Positions 8,578 through 17,085 are shown, counted from the stretch's first letter. The stretch: DNA of 64,000 bases from Alteromonas gilva (GCF_028595265.1 NZ_JAQQXP010000003.1:434001-498000), one strand, 5' to 3'. Notes: generated from the sequence alone by a model not told the origin. Translations and numbers: made by a program.

Positions 8578-9543
8578 CTAAAACGAGGTCAGCTGAAAAC
8601 CAATTCCGATGCGATTCTGGCGGCGATTGTAATCTATCAGGCTGTCGCCATAGCCATTAAAGTACTGCAAGGCGAGCTCATAACGCGGCGATAGTGGATA
8701 GCTTAATGATAGCTCTACACTGCCGCGATTATTATCCCACGACAGATTGTTGCGTAACCGGGTGAGCAATCCCCAGCGACCAAAACGGGTGCCGTAGCCA
8801 ATTTCAATGCGGCCGTAATAGTCATTAATATTGGGATTGTCGTCGCCGGTGGGATCGTCGGGTGAGGTTTTCGCGTCTTCCGGGATGCGATACCAGGTTC
8901 TGAGATAGTAAATGTCATCGGCATCGCTGAACAAATTCGTCAGCATGATACGGTTCCAACTGCGTGAACGTTCCTCACTTTGACCATTGGACATGTGATT
9001 AAAGCCTAATTGCAGCGCGTTAAAGTCGATGCCCAGTATCTTTATGCCGGTATTCCACTGGTAGAATATTTCTGGCTCGTAATTGGTCTCACGAAAGGGC
9101 TTGGAAACCTCATTATTATACAGTTGCCAAAAAGAGGTCAGGGTAAAACCAAAATACACGCCCTCAACCGATTCTGTGCGGGTATACAGAGGCAATTTAA
9201 TACTAATCTGAAACTTGGCCTCTTTGTTATCGACGTTGTCGGTGTTTAACCCGGCATTACCTAAAGCATTGGGGTTGTCGGTGTAGGTAAAAGGCAGAAA
9301 ATAATTACGTTTGTACTGGGTAATGGCAAAGGCATTCCCTAACAGTTGTTTGTCTGCTTCGAATCGGCGACTAAACACACTGGGTCGGGCGATTAACCCG
9401 CCTTGTCGTGTGGTGGTGGCGTGTGCCTGAGTGTCTTGCTTATCATCACCAGGTTGTTCTGCGGCGATGACAAAATTCGTTGTGGCGAACACGAATAAGA
9501 TGCCTGATAAAATCCGGCTACTGGCCTTGAGCGGCAAAATCAA
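8578..9543 (-). CDS. pldA: Outer-membrane phospholipase A
   Basis: OMPLA is a 12-strand outer-membrane beta-barrel that hydrolyses phospholipids mislocated in the outer leaflet. The catalytic region NHMSNGQSEERSRSWNR contains the His and Ser of the active site and the downstream Asn, as in E. coli PldA. The C-terminus ends in Phe, as expected for a barrel protein. The start is uncertain: ATG 9558 has poor ribosome-site spacing, while TTG 9543 has AAGGA 7 nt upstream and gives a clean signal peptide (Lys/Arg, hydrophobic stretch, cleavage near FVIAA-EQ). Either start overlaps the end of the preceding hydrolase gene, suggesting translational coupling. Confidence 0.88.
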   Translation of the reverse strand: MILPLKASSRILSGILFVFATTNFVIAAEQPGDDKQDTQAHATTTRQGGLIARPSVFSRRFEADKQLLGNAFAITQYKRNYFLPFTYTDNPNALGNAGLNTDNVDNKEAKFQISIKLPLYTRTESVEGVYFGFTLTSFWQLYNNEVSKPFRETNYEPEIFYQWNTGIKILGIDFNALQLGFNHMSNGQSEERSRSWNRIMLTNLFSDADDIYYLRTWYRIPEDAKTSPDDPTGDDNPNINDYYGRIEIGYGTRFGRWGLLTRLRNNLSWDNNRGSVELSLSYPLSPRYELALQYFNGYGDSLIDYNRRQNRIGIGFQLTSF

Positions 9544-10372
9544 TGGTAAGTCCTTCATAAGCGGCGACGAGCTCCAGCGGTGATTCGGCGATGTTGATGT
9601 ACTGGTTGCAATGTTCAATCACCGCGTCGATGTCTTCATCCGTGCGGCTTGGGTCATGACTGTAGAGAGCAAGTCGTTTGGCGTTACATGCCATTGCCAG
9701 CTTGACAGCTTCTTCGGCAACGGAGTGTCCCCAACCACTTTTTTCCGGCATATCGCTGAGCATGTACTGCGCATCGTGAATAATGAGATCAGCATTGCGC
9801 GCAAAATCAACAAAGGCCAGAAAGTCGGTGTCTTTTTTATAAGGCGGATAGAGTTCGTTGTCGGTAATGTAAGCAACCTTGTAGCCATTTTCGGCGATGG
9901 CGTAGGCACTGCCTTTTCCAGGGTGATTCATCGGCAGCCGGCTAATGGTTGCACCGTTTAGTTTCCAGTGTTCAACGTTTGCCGGTTGCGGGTTAATTGA
10001 AATCTTAGCGGCCAATGCAGAAAAAGGCACCGGAAACACCGAGCCCTGCATTTGCTTAATAATGGCATCGTCTTCCGGCAGGTTGGTTTGCCCCGGGGTG
10101 ATATTGATCTCCCGGCCAGACTGATAGATCGGGGCAAAAAAAGGAAAGCCCTGAATATGATCCCAGTGGTTGTGCGTTAGCAGTATGTTCACCGGGGTGT
10201 CCTTTTTAATCAGCTTATCGCCGAGTAAACGGATACCGGTGCCCGCATCAAGGACGATGTCGGTACCGTCACTTAGCTCGATATGCACGCACGCAGTATT
10301 GCCGCCATAGCGCACGTATTGCGCGCCCGGTGTTGGAATGGAACCTCTCACACCATAGAAGGCTAACTGCAT
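9518..10372 (-). CDS. Metallo-beta-lactamase-fold hydrolase
   Basis: A 284-residue MBL-fold protein of the RNase Z/PhnP-like branch. Visible metal-binding motifs are THNHWDHIQG (HxHxDH-type with Asn replacing the first variable position, about 66-75), MNHPGKGSAY (about 149), YITDNE (about 170) and the late histidine in YSHDPSRT (about 238). The N-terminus FYGVRGSIPTPG is typical of this branch. There is no signal peptide, so it is cytoplasmic. It lies 38 bp downstream of proS, with a 6-bp hairpin in the gap but no T-run, and overlaps the pldA start. The physiological substrate is unknown. Confidence 0.8.
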   Translation of the reverse strand: MQLAFYGVRGSIPTPGAQYVRYGGNTACVHIELSDGTDIVLDAGTGIRLLGDKLIKKDTPVNILLTHNHWDHIQGFPFFAPIYQSGREINITPGQTNLPEDDAIIKQMQGSVFPVPFSALAAKISINPQPANVEHWKLNGATISRLPMNHPGKGSAYAIAENGYKVAYITDNELYPPYKKDTDFLAFVDFARNADLIIHDAQYMLSDMPEKSGWGHSVAEEAVKLAMACNAKRLALYSHDPSRTDEDIDAVIEHCNQYINIAESPLELVAAYEGLTIDFAAQGQ

Positions 10373-10410
10373 GCTGAATCCTTGCTGACGCCGGTGTAAA
10401 CCGGCACTAC

Positions 10411-11985
10411 TTACAATGCGCCAATAAATGCCGCCGCTTCAGATAAGTTTAATAGAGTTTTTTCGCCCGTGCGGCGATTTTTGTACTCAATTTGTTGATT
10501 ATCTAAATTACGTTCGCCAATGACGATGCTATGCGGCACGCCAACTAATTCCATGTCTTTAAACATCACGCCCGGGCGTTCTTTGCGATCATCAAACAAC
10601 ACATCAACCCCGCTTGCGACTAACTCGGCGTATAGTGCCTCCGCGGCTTCCTGAATGCGCTGTGACTTATGCATGTTCATCGGGATCAGGGCAATTTTAA
10701 ACGGCGCGATGGGATCCGGCCAAATGATGCCGTGTTCATCATGGTTTTGTTCAATTGCCGCAGCAACGATGCGTGAAACACCAATGCCATAGCAACCCAT
10801 GCTCAAAATTTCGTGCTTGCCGGTTTCGTTCAGCACACCACAATTCATGGCTTTGGAATATTTATCGCCCAGCTGGAATATATGTCCTACCTCAATACCG
10901 CGCTTGATTTCGATGCTGCCTTTGCCATCCGGCGACGGATCACCGGCTTCAATGTTACGCAGATCAGCAGCGCTAATCGATGCATCCTTCAGGGCCGCTG
11001 CCGCAACGTAGTCGGCAATCACCGGCACACTAACATCAGCCAGGTTAACCGCATCACTGCCTGTGCCCAGTACTGCTTTAAAGGTGTCTTCACTGGCGAT
11101 TACCAAAGGTGCGGCAACATCTGTTAATTTTTCTGCCTTAATATCATTGAGGCTGTGCGCCGCTGACAACACCAACAACACCCATTCAGGGGCATCGTCG
11201 TTTTCTTCGTTGCTTTCGGCTTTAACCAGAATATATTGCAGCGCATCGACGGTCGCCGTGTCCAGCGGTAACGTCTCTGCCATCTCTACGTTGGCGGCGT
11301 AATCAGATTCACTGGAAAAGGCAATAGCGTCTTCGCCGGAGGCGGCTAATACATGGAATTCGTGGGAGACACTGCCACCAATTGAACCTGAGTCGGCAAT
11401 TACCGCGCGGTAATCTAACTGCATGCGTTCGAAAATACTGCAGTAAGCTTTATACATGTCATCGTAAGTTTGCTGCAGCGATTCAGGCGTTAAATGAAAG
11501 CTATAGGCGTCTTTCATGGTGAATTCGCGGCCACGCATAACCCCAAACCGCGGGCGAACTTCGTCGCGGAATTTGGTTTGAATTTGATAAAGGTTGAGCG
11601 GTAGCTGCTTGTAGCTGCTGATTTCGTTGCTCACCAACGCGGTGATCACTTCTTCGTGCGTCGGGCCTAATACAAAATCGCGCTGGTGGCGGTCTTTAAT
11701 GCGCAGCAGTTCCGGGCCGTATTCTTCCCAACGGCCTGATTCCTGCCACAAATCAGCAGGCTGCACTACCGGCATAAGCACTTCAACGGCACCGGCTTTG
11801 TTCATTTCTTCCCGAACAATATTGGCAACCTTGTTTAATACCCGCAGTCCGGTCGGTAGCCAGGTGTAAAGACCGGCAGCGAGTTTGCGGACCATACCGG
11901 CCCTGAGCATAAGCTGATGACTGATAATCTCAGCGTCAGCAGGTGTTTCTTTTTGTGTTGCTAATAAGTACTGACTAGTGCGCAT
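10411..11985 (-). CDS. proS: Prolyl-tRNA synthetase with shortened editing domain
   Basis: Class IIa synthetase charging tRNA-Pro. Motif 2 region (RPRFGVMRGREFTMKDAYSFH), motif 3 (MGCYGIGVSRIVAAAIEQ) and the anticodon-binding domain (DDRKERPGVMFKDMELVGVPH) are intact. The protein has 524 residues against about 572 in E. coli. The deficit lies in the INS editing insertion (about 224-360). The stretch after SDYAANVEMAET is about 35-40 residues shorter, and the loop between VPVIADYVAAA and DLRNIEAGDPSPDG is about 20 residues shorter, removing the GxxxH-type editing loop. The NDIKAEKL segment with the editing-site Lys is retained. Charging should be normal; Ala-tRNA-Pro editing may be impaired. 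Confidence 0.95.
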   Translation of the reverse strand: MRTSQYLLATQKETPADAEIISHQLMLRAGMVRKLAAGLYTWLPTGLRVLNKVANIVREEMNKAGAVEVLMPVVQPADLWQESGRWEEYGPELLRIKDRHQRDFVLGPTHEEVITALVSNEISSYKQLPLNLYQIQTKFRDEVRPRFGVMRGREFTMKDAYSFHLTPESLQQTYDDMYKAYCSIFERMQLDYRAVIADSGSIGGSVSHEFHVLAASGEDAIAFSSESDYAANVEMAETLPLDTATVDALQYILVKAESNEENDDAPEWVLLVLSAAHSLNDIKAEKLTDVAAPLVIASEDTFKAVLGTGSDAVNLADVSVPVIADYVAAAALKDASISAADLRNIEAGDPSPDGKGSIEIKRGIEVGHIFQLGDKYSKAMNCGVLNETGKHEILSMGCYGIGVSRIVAAAIEQNHDEHGIIWPDPIAPFKIALIPMNMHKSQRIQEAAEALYAELVASGVDVLFDDRKERPGVMFKDMELVGVPHSIVIGERNLDNQQIEYKNRRTGEKTLLNLSEAAAFIGAL

Positions 11986-12046
11986 TGGTTGCGTTTATCC
12001 GTTGAATGATTACAAAACCCACGTATTCTAGCAGCGTTAACTGCGC

Positions 12047-12772
12047 TTACATAGCCCTGTCGGGCAGTTGTTCTATTGCCGTCACCACGACCGTGGCATT
12101 TTTTACCTGCCAGTGAATATCACGGTCGTAAAAAATCACCCGGTAAGTCCTGGCATCGTTGTTTTCCCGTTGCCGGTAGGCCGGGCGCGGATCCTGACCC
12201 AGACACTGCACAATTAGCGCGCGCAGATCTTCGTGAGGTTGCTGCAACAGTTGTCTGGTTGCAGCAGGAGTAAACTCCACATGCCGAGCCGGCAGTGGAT
12301 GCTGGTCTAGCAAGGTTGCCTTGGCATCGACAATACTGTCACTGTACGCCAGATAGGGTTTAACATCGATAATAGGCGTACCGTCGAGTAAATCAATGCC
12401 GCTAACATGGAGTTTTATTTTTCCATTGATATGCTCCACACCCAGATTACGCACGGCCGACATGCCAATTCCGTTAGGTCGAAAGGTGCTGCGCGAGGCA
12501 AAAACACCGAGCCGGCTATTGCCACCTAAGCGCGGCGCTCTGACTGTTGGCGTCCAGCCCTGATCGAGGTTTTCGTGGAATAAAAACAATAACCACAAAT
12601 GCGAGTAGGTGGATATTTCGCGCCAACAATTGGGATCATTGAATTCAGGCTCAAATGCGACCGTACCCTGAGCGTTGACCAGTGATGGCTGACGGGGAAT
12701 GGCAAACTTTTGCTTAAAAGGCGAGGATAACGTGCCAATCGGCGTTAACTGATAAGCCCTGGGCTCAGACAT
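12047..12772 (-). CDS. trmO: tRNA (N6-threonylcarbamoyladenosine(37)-N6)-methyltransferase TrmO
   Basis: TrmO (TsaA/YaeB family) uses S-adenosylmethionine to methylate t6A37 of tRNA-Thr reading ACY codons. The 241-residue product has the characteristic N-terminal beta-barrel sequence (YQLTPIGTLSSPFKQKFAIPRQP), GGNSRLGVFASRSTFRPNGIGMS in the cofactor region, and DLLDGTPIIDVKPYLAYSD. I take ATG 12772; the frame is also open from GTG 12784 and TTG 12781, neither with a better ribosome site. It lies upstream of proS on the same strand (61 bp), so the two tRNA-function genes may be cotranscribed. Confidence 0.93.
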   Translation of the reverse strand: MSEPRAYQLTPIGTLSSPFKQKFAIPRQPSLVNAQGTVAFEPEFNDPNCWREISTYSHLWLLFLFHENLDQGWTPTVRAPRLGGNSRLGVFASRSTFRPNGIGMSAVRNLGVEHINGKIKLHVSGIDLLDGTPIIDVKPYLAYSDSIVDAKATLLDQHPLPARHVEFTPAATRQLLQQPHEDLRALIVQCLGQDPRPAYRQRENNDARTYRVIFYDRDIHWQVKNATVVVTAIEQLPDRAM

Positions 12773-12830
12773 AGGTTGCAACACTTTCGTAGTAGACTGA
12801 AATAAAAATCACATAGTTAGTATGTATAGT

Positions 12831-12897
12831 AACGTCACTATCGCATTACTGGTAGTCCCTGGAATACTTTTCGCCCGCTGCTTAGCGGGCTTTTTTA
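12831..12897 (+). ncRNA. Candidate small RNA upstream of an orphan rightward terminator
   Basis: A TATAGT box at 12825-12830 precedes about 60 nt that end in a strong rightward intrinsic terminator. No rightward gene lies upstream for more than 4 kb, because everything from 8578 to 12772 is leftward. The simplest explanation is a short independent transcript starting near 12837. No convincing -35 box is visible and I recognise no known sRNA family, so this is a low-confidence inference. Confidence 0.3.
12873..12897 (+). terminator. Orphan rightward intrinsic terminator
   Basis: GCCCGCT-GCTT-AGCGGGC is a perfect 7-bp GC-rich stem (12873-12890) followed by TTTTTTATTT. On the opposite strand the hairpin is not followed by T residues, so it works rightward only, although both flanking genes are leftward. 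Confidence 0.8.
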
Positions 12898-12976
12898 TTT
12901 GCGCGACAGAGTGTGCAACGACGAGCACAGATAACGACGTCGCCATACAGGCGTAGCGAAATTAGTGAGGGTCTAC

Positions 12977-13540
12977 TCAGTTGCCGGTGCCTGTCTTAAA
13001 GGCATTGAGTTGTTTTTTAAGGTGAGCGCAACCTAACCGTTCCGTTGTTGCAATGTTATTTTGCGGGATGCTTTCCGGTTGATCATAATAAGCTAAAGCC
13101 TGTTCAATATCGGCTTCGCGAATAATATGCATGACCGGGTGCGGCGCACGGTTAGTGTAGTGGCTGGGGGCATCTGCAGACTCCCCGGCAAACAGGTAGT
13201 CAGGATGAAAACTGGCAAGCTGGTAAATGCCTTCATACTGCCAGTGTTCCAGCGATTGCTGGGCCATGTCCATGAGCAACAGGTAGTCATCGAAGGACGC
13301 CCAGCCAGCAGACAGGACGATGAGCGTCGTTGATGTGTCACTGTGTTGGTCAAGGTAGTGAAATTCTGCCTGTAGTGCGTGAAGGACGTCAGCCATGTCA
13401 TGAAACGAAAGATCAACGTAGCGAATACTGTTGCGTTCTCTGACATGGCGGGCAAAGGGGCAAAAATTATGGCCGATAACCATGCTGTCCAGCCAGCGTT
13501 CCACCTGCTGGCAGGCTACCGACAGTGTATCGCTACTCAT
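12977..13540 (-). CDS. DUF1415 family protein
   Basis: A 187-residue cytoplasmic protein that I assign to the DUF1415 family from its conserved features: WLDSMVIGHNFCPFARHV near the N-terminus, the central LIVLSAGWASFDDYL, and PHPVMHIIREADIEQAL toward the C-terminus. No biochemical function is established for the family to my knowledge. Its start overlaps the stop of folD by 4 nt (ATGA-type), so it is translationally coupled to folD. No signal peptide or membrane segment is present. Confidence 0.85.
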   Translation of the reverse strand: MSSDTLSVACQQVERWLDSMVIGHNFCPFARHVRERNSIRYVDLSFHDMADVLHALQAEFHYLDQHSDTSTTLIVLSAGWASFDDYLLLMDMAQQSLEHWQYEGIYQLASFHPDYLFAGESADAPSHYTNRAPHPVMHIIREADIEQALAYYDQPESIPQNNIATTERLGCAHLKKQLNAFKTGTGN

Positions 13541-14391
13541 GAGTGAAATTTAACGTAAGACTCCAGCGTGTTTTCAATCAGGCTGGCAACTGTCATTGGA
13601 CCAACGCCACCGGGAACCGGCGTTATCCAGCCCGCGCGCTCCTTGGCTTTATCAAACTCTACGTCGCCAACCAGGGTACCATCAGCCGTGCGGTTGATAC
13701 CTACATCAATAACAATGGCGCCGGGTTTAATCCAGTCTCCGGGAATAAACGCGGGTTTGCCCACTGCCACAACAAGCAAATCTGCCCGGCTTACATGACT
13801 TTTTAAGTCCTGGGTGAATTTATGACAGGTGGTGACGGTACAACCTGCCAGCAACAACTCTAAAGACATCGGGCGACCGACAATATTGGATGCGCCTACG
13901 ATTACCGCATCCATGCCTTTAACCGGGCGTTTGGTTGCTTCAATCATTGTCATAATGCCTTTCGGCGTGCACGGGCGCAGGGCCGGAATACGTTGCGCCA
14001 AACGGCCAATATTGTAAGGGTGAAAACCGTCTACATCTTTGTGCGGATGAATACGTTCGAGAATTTCCTCGGCATTGAGACCGGCCGGTAACGGCAATTG
14101 CACCAGAATACCGTCGATGGTGTTGTCGGTATTAAGCTCATCGATCAGCGACAGCAGTTTTTCCTGTGAGGTATCGGCTGGCAAATCGTAAGAACGGGAT
14201 TCGAAACCCACCTCATCACAGGCTTTACGTTTATTGGAAACATACACTTGTGAAGCCGGATCACTACCGACTAAAACAACAGCCAGGCCAGGCTGTCTTT
14301 TTTTGGCTGCTTTGAGTGAATCGACATAAATGGCGACGTCACGTCGTACTTGCTTGGCAATAAGCTTGCCGTCAATCAGGTGCGCGGTCAT
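13537..14391 (-). CDS. folD: Bifunctional methylenetetrahydrofolate dehydrogenase/cyclohydrolase
   Basis: FolD oxidises 5,10-methylene-THF with NADP+ and then hydrolyses methenyl-THF to 10-formyl-THF, supplying one-carbon units for purines and formyl-Met-tRNA. Its 284 residues match the family. Visible motifs are the catalytic YVSNKRKACDEVG (YxxxK), DGILVQLPLP, the substrate-binding KDVDGFHPYNIGRL, the nucleotide-binding GASNIVGRPM, and the signature PGGVGPMT near the C-terminus. It heads a two-gene leftward unit with the DUF1415 gene and is divergent from the tRNA cluster. Confidence 0.97.
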   Translation of the reverse strand: MTAHLIDGKLIAKQVRRDVAIYVDSLKAAKKRQPGLAVVLVGSDPASQVYVSNKRKACDEVGFESRSYDLPADTSQEKLLSLIDELNTDNTIDGILVQLPLPAGLNAEEILERIHPHKDVDGFHPYNIGRLAQRIPALRPCTPKGIMTMIEATKRPVKGMDAVIVGASNIVGRPMSLELLLAGCTVTTCHKFTQDLKSHVSRADLLVVAVGKPAFIPGDWIKPGAIVIDVGINRTADGTLVGDVEFDKAKERAGWITPVPGGVGPMTVASLIENTLESYVKFHS

Positions 14392-14558
14392 AGGAGCTGC
14401 TTAATTGTTAAGATTACAGATAACAGTTTATTTTCCCATATTTGTGCTCAACATGGCAAAGCCCTGTGATAATTTATTTACATTAAAGCAAAAAATGCTG
14501 GTTTTTTTACCGACTTGCTGTCTTTCTGAGCATCCGCAAATTTTCGGTAAAAAAGTGT

Positions 14559-14587
14559 TTGACGAGGTAGGGGCAAGCCGGTAATAT
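14559..14587 (+). promoter_or_regulatory. Stringent-type promoter of the tRNA cluster
   Basis: TTGACG (14559-14564), a 17-bp spacer and TAATAT (14582-14587) form a strong sigma-70 promoter. It is followed by a GC-rich discriminator (GCGCCCCCC), the hallmark of ppGpp/DksA-controlled stable-RNA promoters. The first tRNA begins 43 bp downstream. Confidence 0.85.
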
Positions 14588-14630
14588 GCGCCCCCCGTAG
14601 CGGTAGTGAAGTTCACACCATTACGACAGT

Positions 14631-14707
14631 CGGTGAGTGGCGCAGCTTGGTAGCGCACTTGTTTTGGGTACAAGGGGTCGCAGGTTCAAATCCTGTCTCA
14701 CCGACCA
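14631..14707 (+). tRNA. tRNA-Pro (anticodon TGG), first copy
   Basis: A 77-nt cloverleaf with CCA encoded. The acceptor arm CGGTGAG pairs with CTCACCG, the anticodon stem CTTGT/ACAAG encloses TTTGGGT (anticodon TGG), and the T loop is GGTTCAAATCC. It is identical to the copy at 15083-15159, including five bases upstream. Confidence 0.97.
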
Positions 14708-14732
14708 CTTTTTGTTAGCGTAGATTCGCCGA

Positions 14733-14809
<77 letters not shown>

Positions 14810-14891
14810 CGCGAAACCGGCAAAGCAAAAAGAAGTAAAATAATAGATACCTTACCAGTACTATTTTTGTATACTTAAGTAACACCTCAGT

Positions 14892-14968
14892 GGTGGGCGT
14901 AGCTCAGTTGGTAGAGCCCCGGATTGTGATTCCGGTTGTCGTGGGTTCAAGTCCCATCGTCCACCCCA
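14892..14968 (+). tRNA. tRNA-His (anticodon GTG)
   Basis: A 77-nt tRNA with the extra 5' G (position -1) typical of tRNA-His. The acceptor GTGGGCG pairs with CGTCCAC, the anticodon loop is ATTGTGAT (GTG), and CCA is encoded. It closely resembles E. coli hisR. Confidence 0.97.
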
Positions 14969-14975
14969 TTTCTTT

Positions 14976-15060
14976 GCGGGAGTGGTGGAATTGGTAGACA
15001 CGCTGGATTTAGGTTCCAGTGCTTCACGGCGTGAGAGTTCAAGTCTCTCCTTCCGCACCA
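14976..15060 (+). tRNA. tRNA-Leu (anticodon TAG)
   Basis: An 85-nt class II tRNA with a long variable arm. The acceptor GCGGGAG pairs with CTTCCGC, the anticodon arm CTGGA/TCCAG encloses the TAG anticodon for CUA/CUG codons, and CCA is encoded. Confidence 0.96.
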
Positions 15061-15082
15061 TTTCAGTAAAACCAAATACAGT

Positions 15083-15159
15083 CGGTGAGTGGCGCAGCTT
15101 GGTAGCGCACTTGTTTTGGGTACAAGGGGTCGCAGGTTCAAATCCTGTCTCACCGACCA
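15083..15159 (+). tRNA. tRNA-Pro (anticodon TGG), second copy
   Basis: Identical over 77 nt to the tRNA at 14631-14707 and preceded by the same five bases (ACAGT). The Arg-His-Leu-Pro order of the last four genes matches the arrangement of E. coli argX-hisR-leuT-proM, so the first Pro copy is the extra one. Confidence 0.97.
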
Positions 15160-15516
15160 TTTCTTAGTTATACGTTTCGCATTACTTATTTGTTGTGTTA
15201 GTTCGTCGCTCAGGGCGATGCCGCACATACAGTGTGCAATCGTTTCGTTTTACGCCTTCTTTGATTGAATTTTAACTCAGCGTGCTTTCGTTAATATTGT
15301 CTGACGATATCCGGGTATAATCTGTTTATTCTGTTGGCGTTCAACCCGCCGAATCGCTAGTGCCGATCGTGGGGTTTCTCCATAAGCTTTGCCAGCACCT
15401 GCATTGTCGTTCGACAACATCGATATAGTACTCGCTCATACTGCGGCTTTTTTAAGCGTTTTAGGGTTTAATTGTTAATTCTTTAACAAGCGTATCCAGA
15501 AAGCGCTGATTTATGC
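15160..15516. other. Non-coding gap between the tRNA cluster and tig
   Basis: I see no credible protein gene here. Just after the last tRNA are two small rightward hairpins (CGTCGC-tcagg-GCGATG at 15204-15220 and GCACA-tacag-TGTGC at 15223-15237), followed by a moderately T-rich stretch that could end the tRNA transcript. A perfect TATAAT at 15316-15321 has no good -35 at 16-18 bp; it may be an additional weak or activator-dependent tig promoter. Confidence 0.4.
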
Positions 15517-15545
15517 TCGACTCTGATGATGTCAAACTGTATACT
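15517..15545 (+). promoter_or_regulatory. Probable sigma-70 promoter for tig
   Basis: TCGACT (15517-15522), a 17-bp spacer and TATACT (15540-15545). The predicted leader is about 130 nt long before the tig ATG at 15683. Confidence 0.55.
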
Positions 15546-15682
15546 ACTGCGTCTTTTTAAGGCAGCGCGTACATTTAAGCGCGATGAAACGACCTCTTAC
15601 CCAGAGTAATATTCACTTATAAAAAGTGGCGGGCGAGAGGCTGGAATATAAAGCGTATTAGGCGCAAAGTTGAGGTAATACA

Positions 15683-16987
15683 ATGCAAGTTTCAGTCGAG
15701 ACGACTCAGGGTTTAGAACGCCGTCTTACTATTACTGTTCCTGCTGAGTCAGTAGATAACGCTGTTAAATCGCGTTTACAGCAATTAGCTAAAACTCAGC
15801 GTATTAACGGTTTCCGTCCAGGTAAAGTACCAGTAAGCGTAATTAAGAAACGTTATGGGCAAGCGGTTCGTCAGGAAGTGTCTGGCGACGTAATGCAACA
15901 GAATTTCTATCAGGCCATCGTGCAGGAAAAAATTAATCCTGCTGGTATGCCTGCCTTTGAACTGACCAAAGACAAAGACGGGGAAGACCTGGAATTTGTC
16001 GCGAAGTTTGAAGTATACCCAGAAGTAGAAGTTAAGGGTGTTTCTGACATCGAGTTAGAGAAGACGGTTGTTGAAATCAACGACGAAGATCTTGATAACA
16101 TGCTTGAAACACTGCAAAAGCAACACGGCGAATGGAAAGAAGTACGTCGTAAAGCTCGCAAAGACGATCGTATCGTGATTGACTTTGTTGGCACGGTTGA
16201 CGGTGAAGAATTCGAAGGCGGTAAAGCCGAAGACTTTACACTGGAGCTGGGTAAAGAGCGCATGATTCCAGGCTTTGAAAAGCCGTTAGTGGGTGCTAAG
16301 AAAGGTGAAGAAGTCATCGTTGATGTGACTTTCCCTGAAGACTATCACGCTGAAGCGTTGAAGGGTAAAGACGCCCAGTTCACTGTTAACGTGAAGAAGG
16401 TCGAAGGCCTGACGTTACCCACTGTCGACGAAGAGTTTGCTAAACTGTTTGGTATCGAAGACGGTGACGTTGAAGCGCTGAAAGCCGAAGTGCGTAAAAA
16501 CATGGAGCGTGAGTTAAGCCAGACACTTAAAGCACAGCTTAAAGAAAACGTGATTTCTAAACTGATTGAGAAGAACGAAGTTGACTTACCTGCTGCTCTG
16601 GTTGATCAGGAAGTTAACGCATTACGTGAACAAGCTAAGCAGCGCTTTAGCCAGCAAGGTGGTGGCGCCAACATGCCGGAACTGCCAGCAGAGTTGTTCA
16701 CTGACAATGCCAAGCGTCGTGTTAGTATTGGTTTACTGTTGGGTGAAATCATCAAGCAGCAAGAGCTGAAAGCAGACCAGGACAAAGTTGACAGCCTGAT
16801 CGAAACTATGGCGTCTGCGTATGAAGACCCACAGGAAGTTGTAGATTATTACAAAAATAATCAGGAACTGATGCAACAAATGCAAAATGTTGCGCTCGAA
16901 GAACAAGCCATCGAGTGGGTTGTTAGTCAGGCCAAAACGACTGAAGTAAATAAAGCGTTTGACGAGGTTATGAACAAACAGGGTTAA
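15683..16987 (+). CDS. tig: Trigger factor
   Basis: Ribosome-bound chaperone and prolyl isomerase that first meets nascent chains. The 434 residues match E. coli (432). The N-terminal ribosome-binding domain (1-about 115) contains the signature GFRPGKVP at about 44-51 (F-R-K tail). A central FKBP-type isomerase domain (about 155-245, with DRIVIDFVGTVDGEEFEGG) and a helical C-terminal chaperone domain follow. GAGG upstream supports ATG 15683. It is followed by its own terminator and then clpP-clpX-lon, the common proteobacterial order. Confidence 0.98.
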   Translation: MQVSVETTQGLERRLTITVPAESVDNAVKSRLQQLAKTQRINGFRPGKVPVSVIKKRYGQAVRQEVSGDVMQQNFYQAIVQEKINPAGMPAFELTKDKDGEDLEFVAKFEVYPEVEVKGVSDIELEKTVVEINDEDLDNMLETLQKQHGEWKEVRRKARKDDRIVIDFVGTVDGEEFEGGKAEDFTLELGKERMIPGFEKPLVGAKKGEEVIVDVTFPEDYHAEALKGKDAQFTVNVKKVEGLTLPTVDEEFAKLFGIEDGDVEALKAEVRKNMERELSQTLKAQLKENVISKLIEKNEVDLPAALVDQEVNALREQAKQRFSQQGGGANMPELPAELFTDNAKRRVSIGLLLGEIIKQQELKADQDKVDSLIETMASAYEDPQEVVDYYKNNQELMQQMQNVALEEQAIEWVVSQAKTTEVNKAFDEVMNKQG

Positions 16988-17030
16988 TTTTATAATCCAA
17001 GTTTGACTTATCCTACACGCAACTGTTTAA

Positions 17031-17060
17031 ATGCTCGGTCTGGTCCGAGCATTTTTATTT
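17031..17060 (+). terminator. Intrinsic terminator after tig
   Basis: ATGCTCGG-tctggt-CCGAGCAT is a perfect 8-bp stem (17031-17052) followed by TTTTATTT. It lies 44 bp after tig and 26 bp before clpP, so clpP must use read-through or a promoter overlapping this region (a TTGACT box is at 17003-17008). Confidence 0.85.
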
Positions 17061-17085
17061 CTGTAAGTACTTAAGGTAACGCATA

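Noticed and set aside
10390..10405. GCCGGT-gtaa-ACCGGC hairpin between proS and the MBL-fold gene
   Set aside because: A neat 6-bp stem but no T-run; it may only be an intercistronic structure.
12822..12956. A 44-codon rightward frame with a hydrophobic segment over the orphan terminator
   Set aside because: No ribosome site before its ATG, and the terminator hairpin lies inside the frame. A short RNA explains the signal better.
14982..15167. Open frames across the tRNA genes on both strands
   Set aside because: They are antisense or overlapping readings of tRNA sequence.
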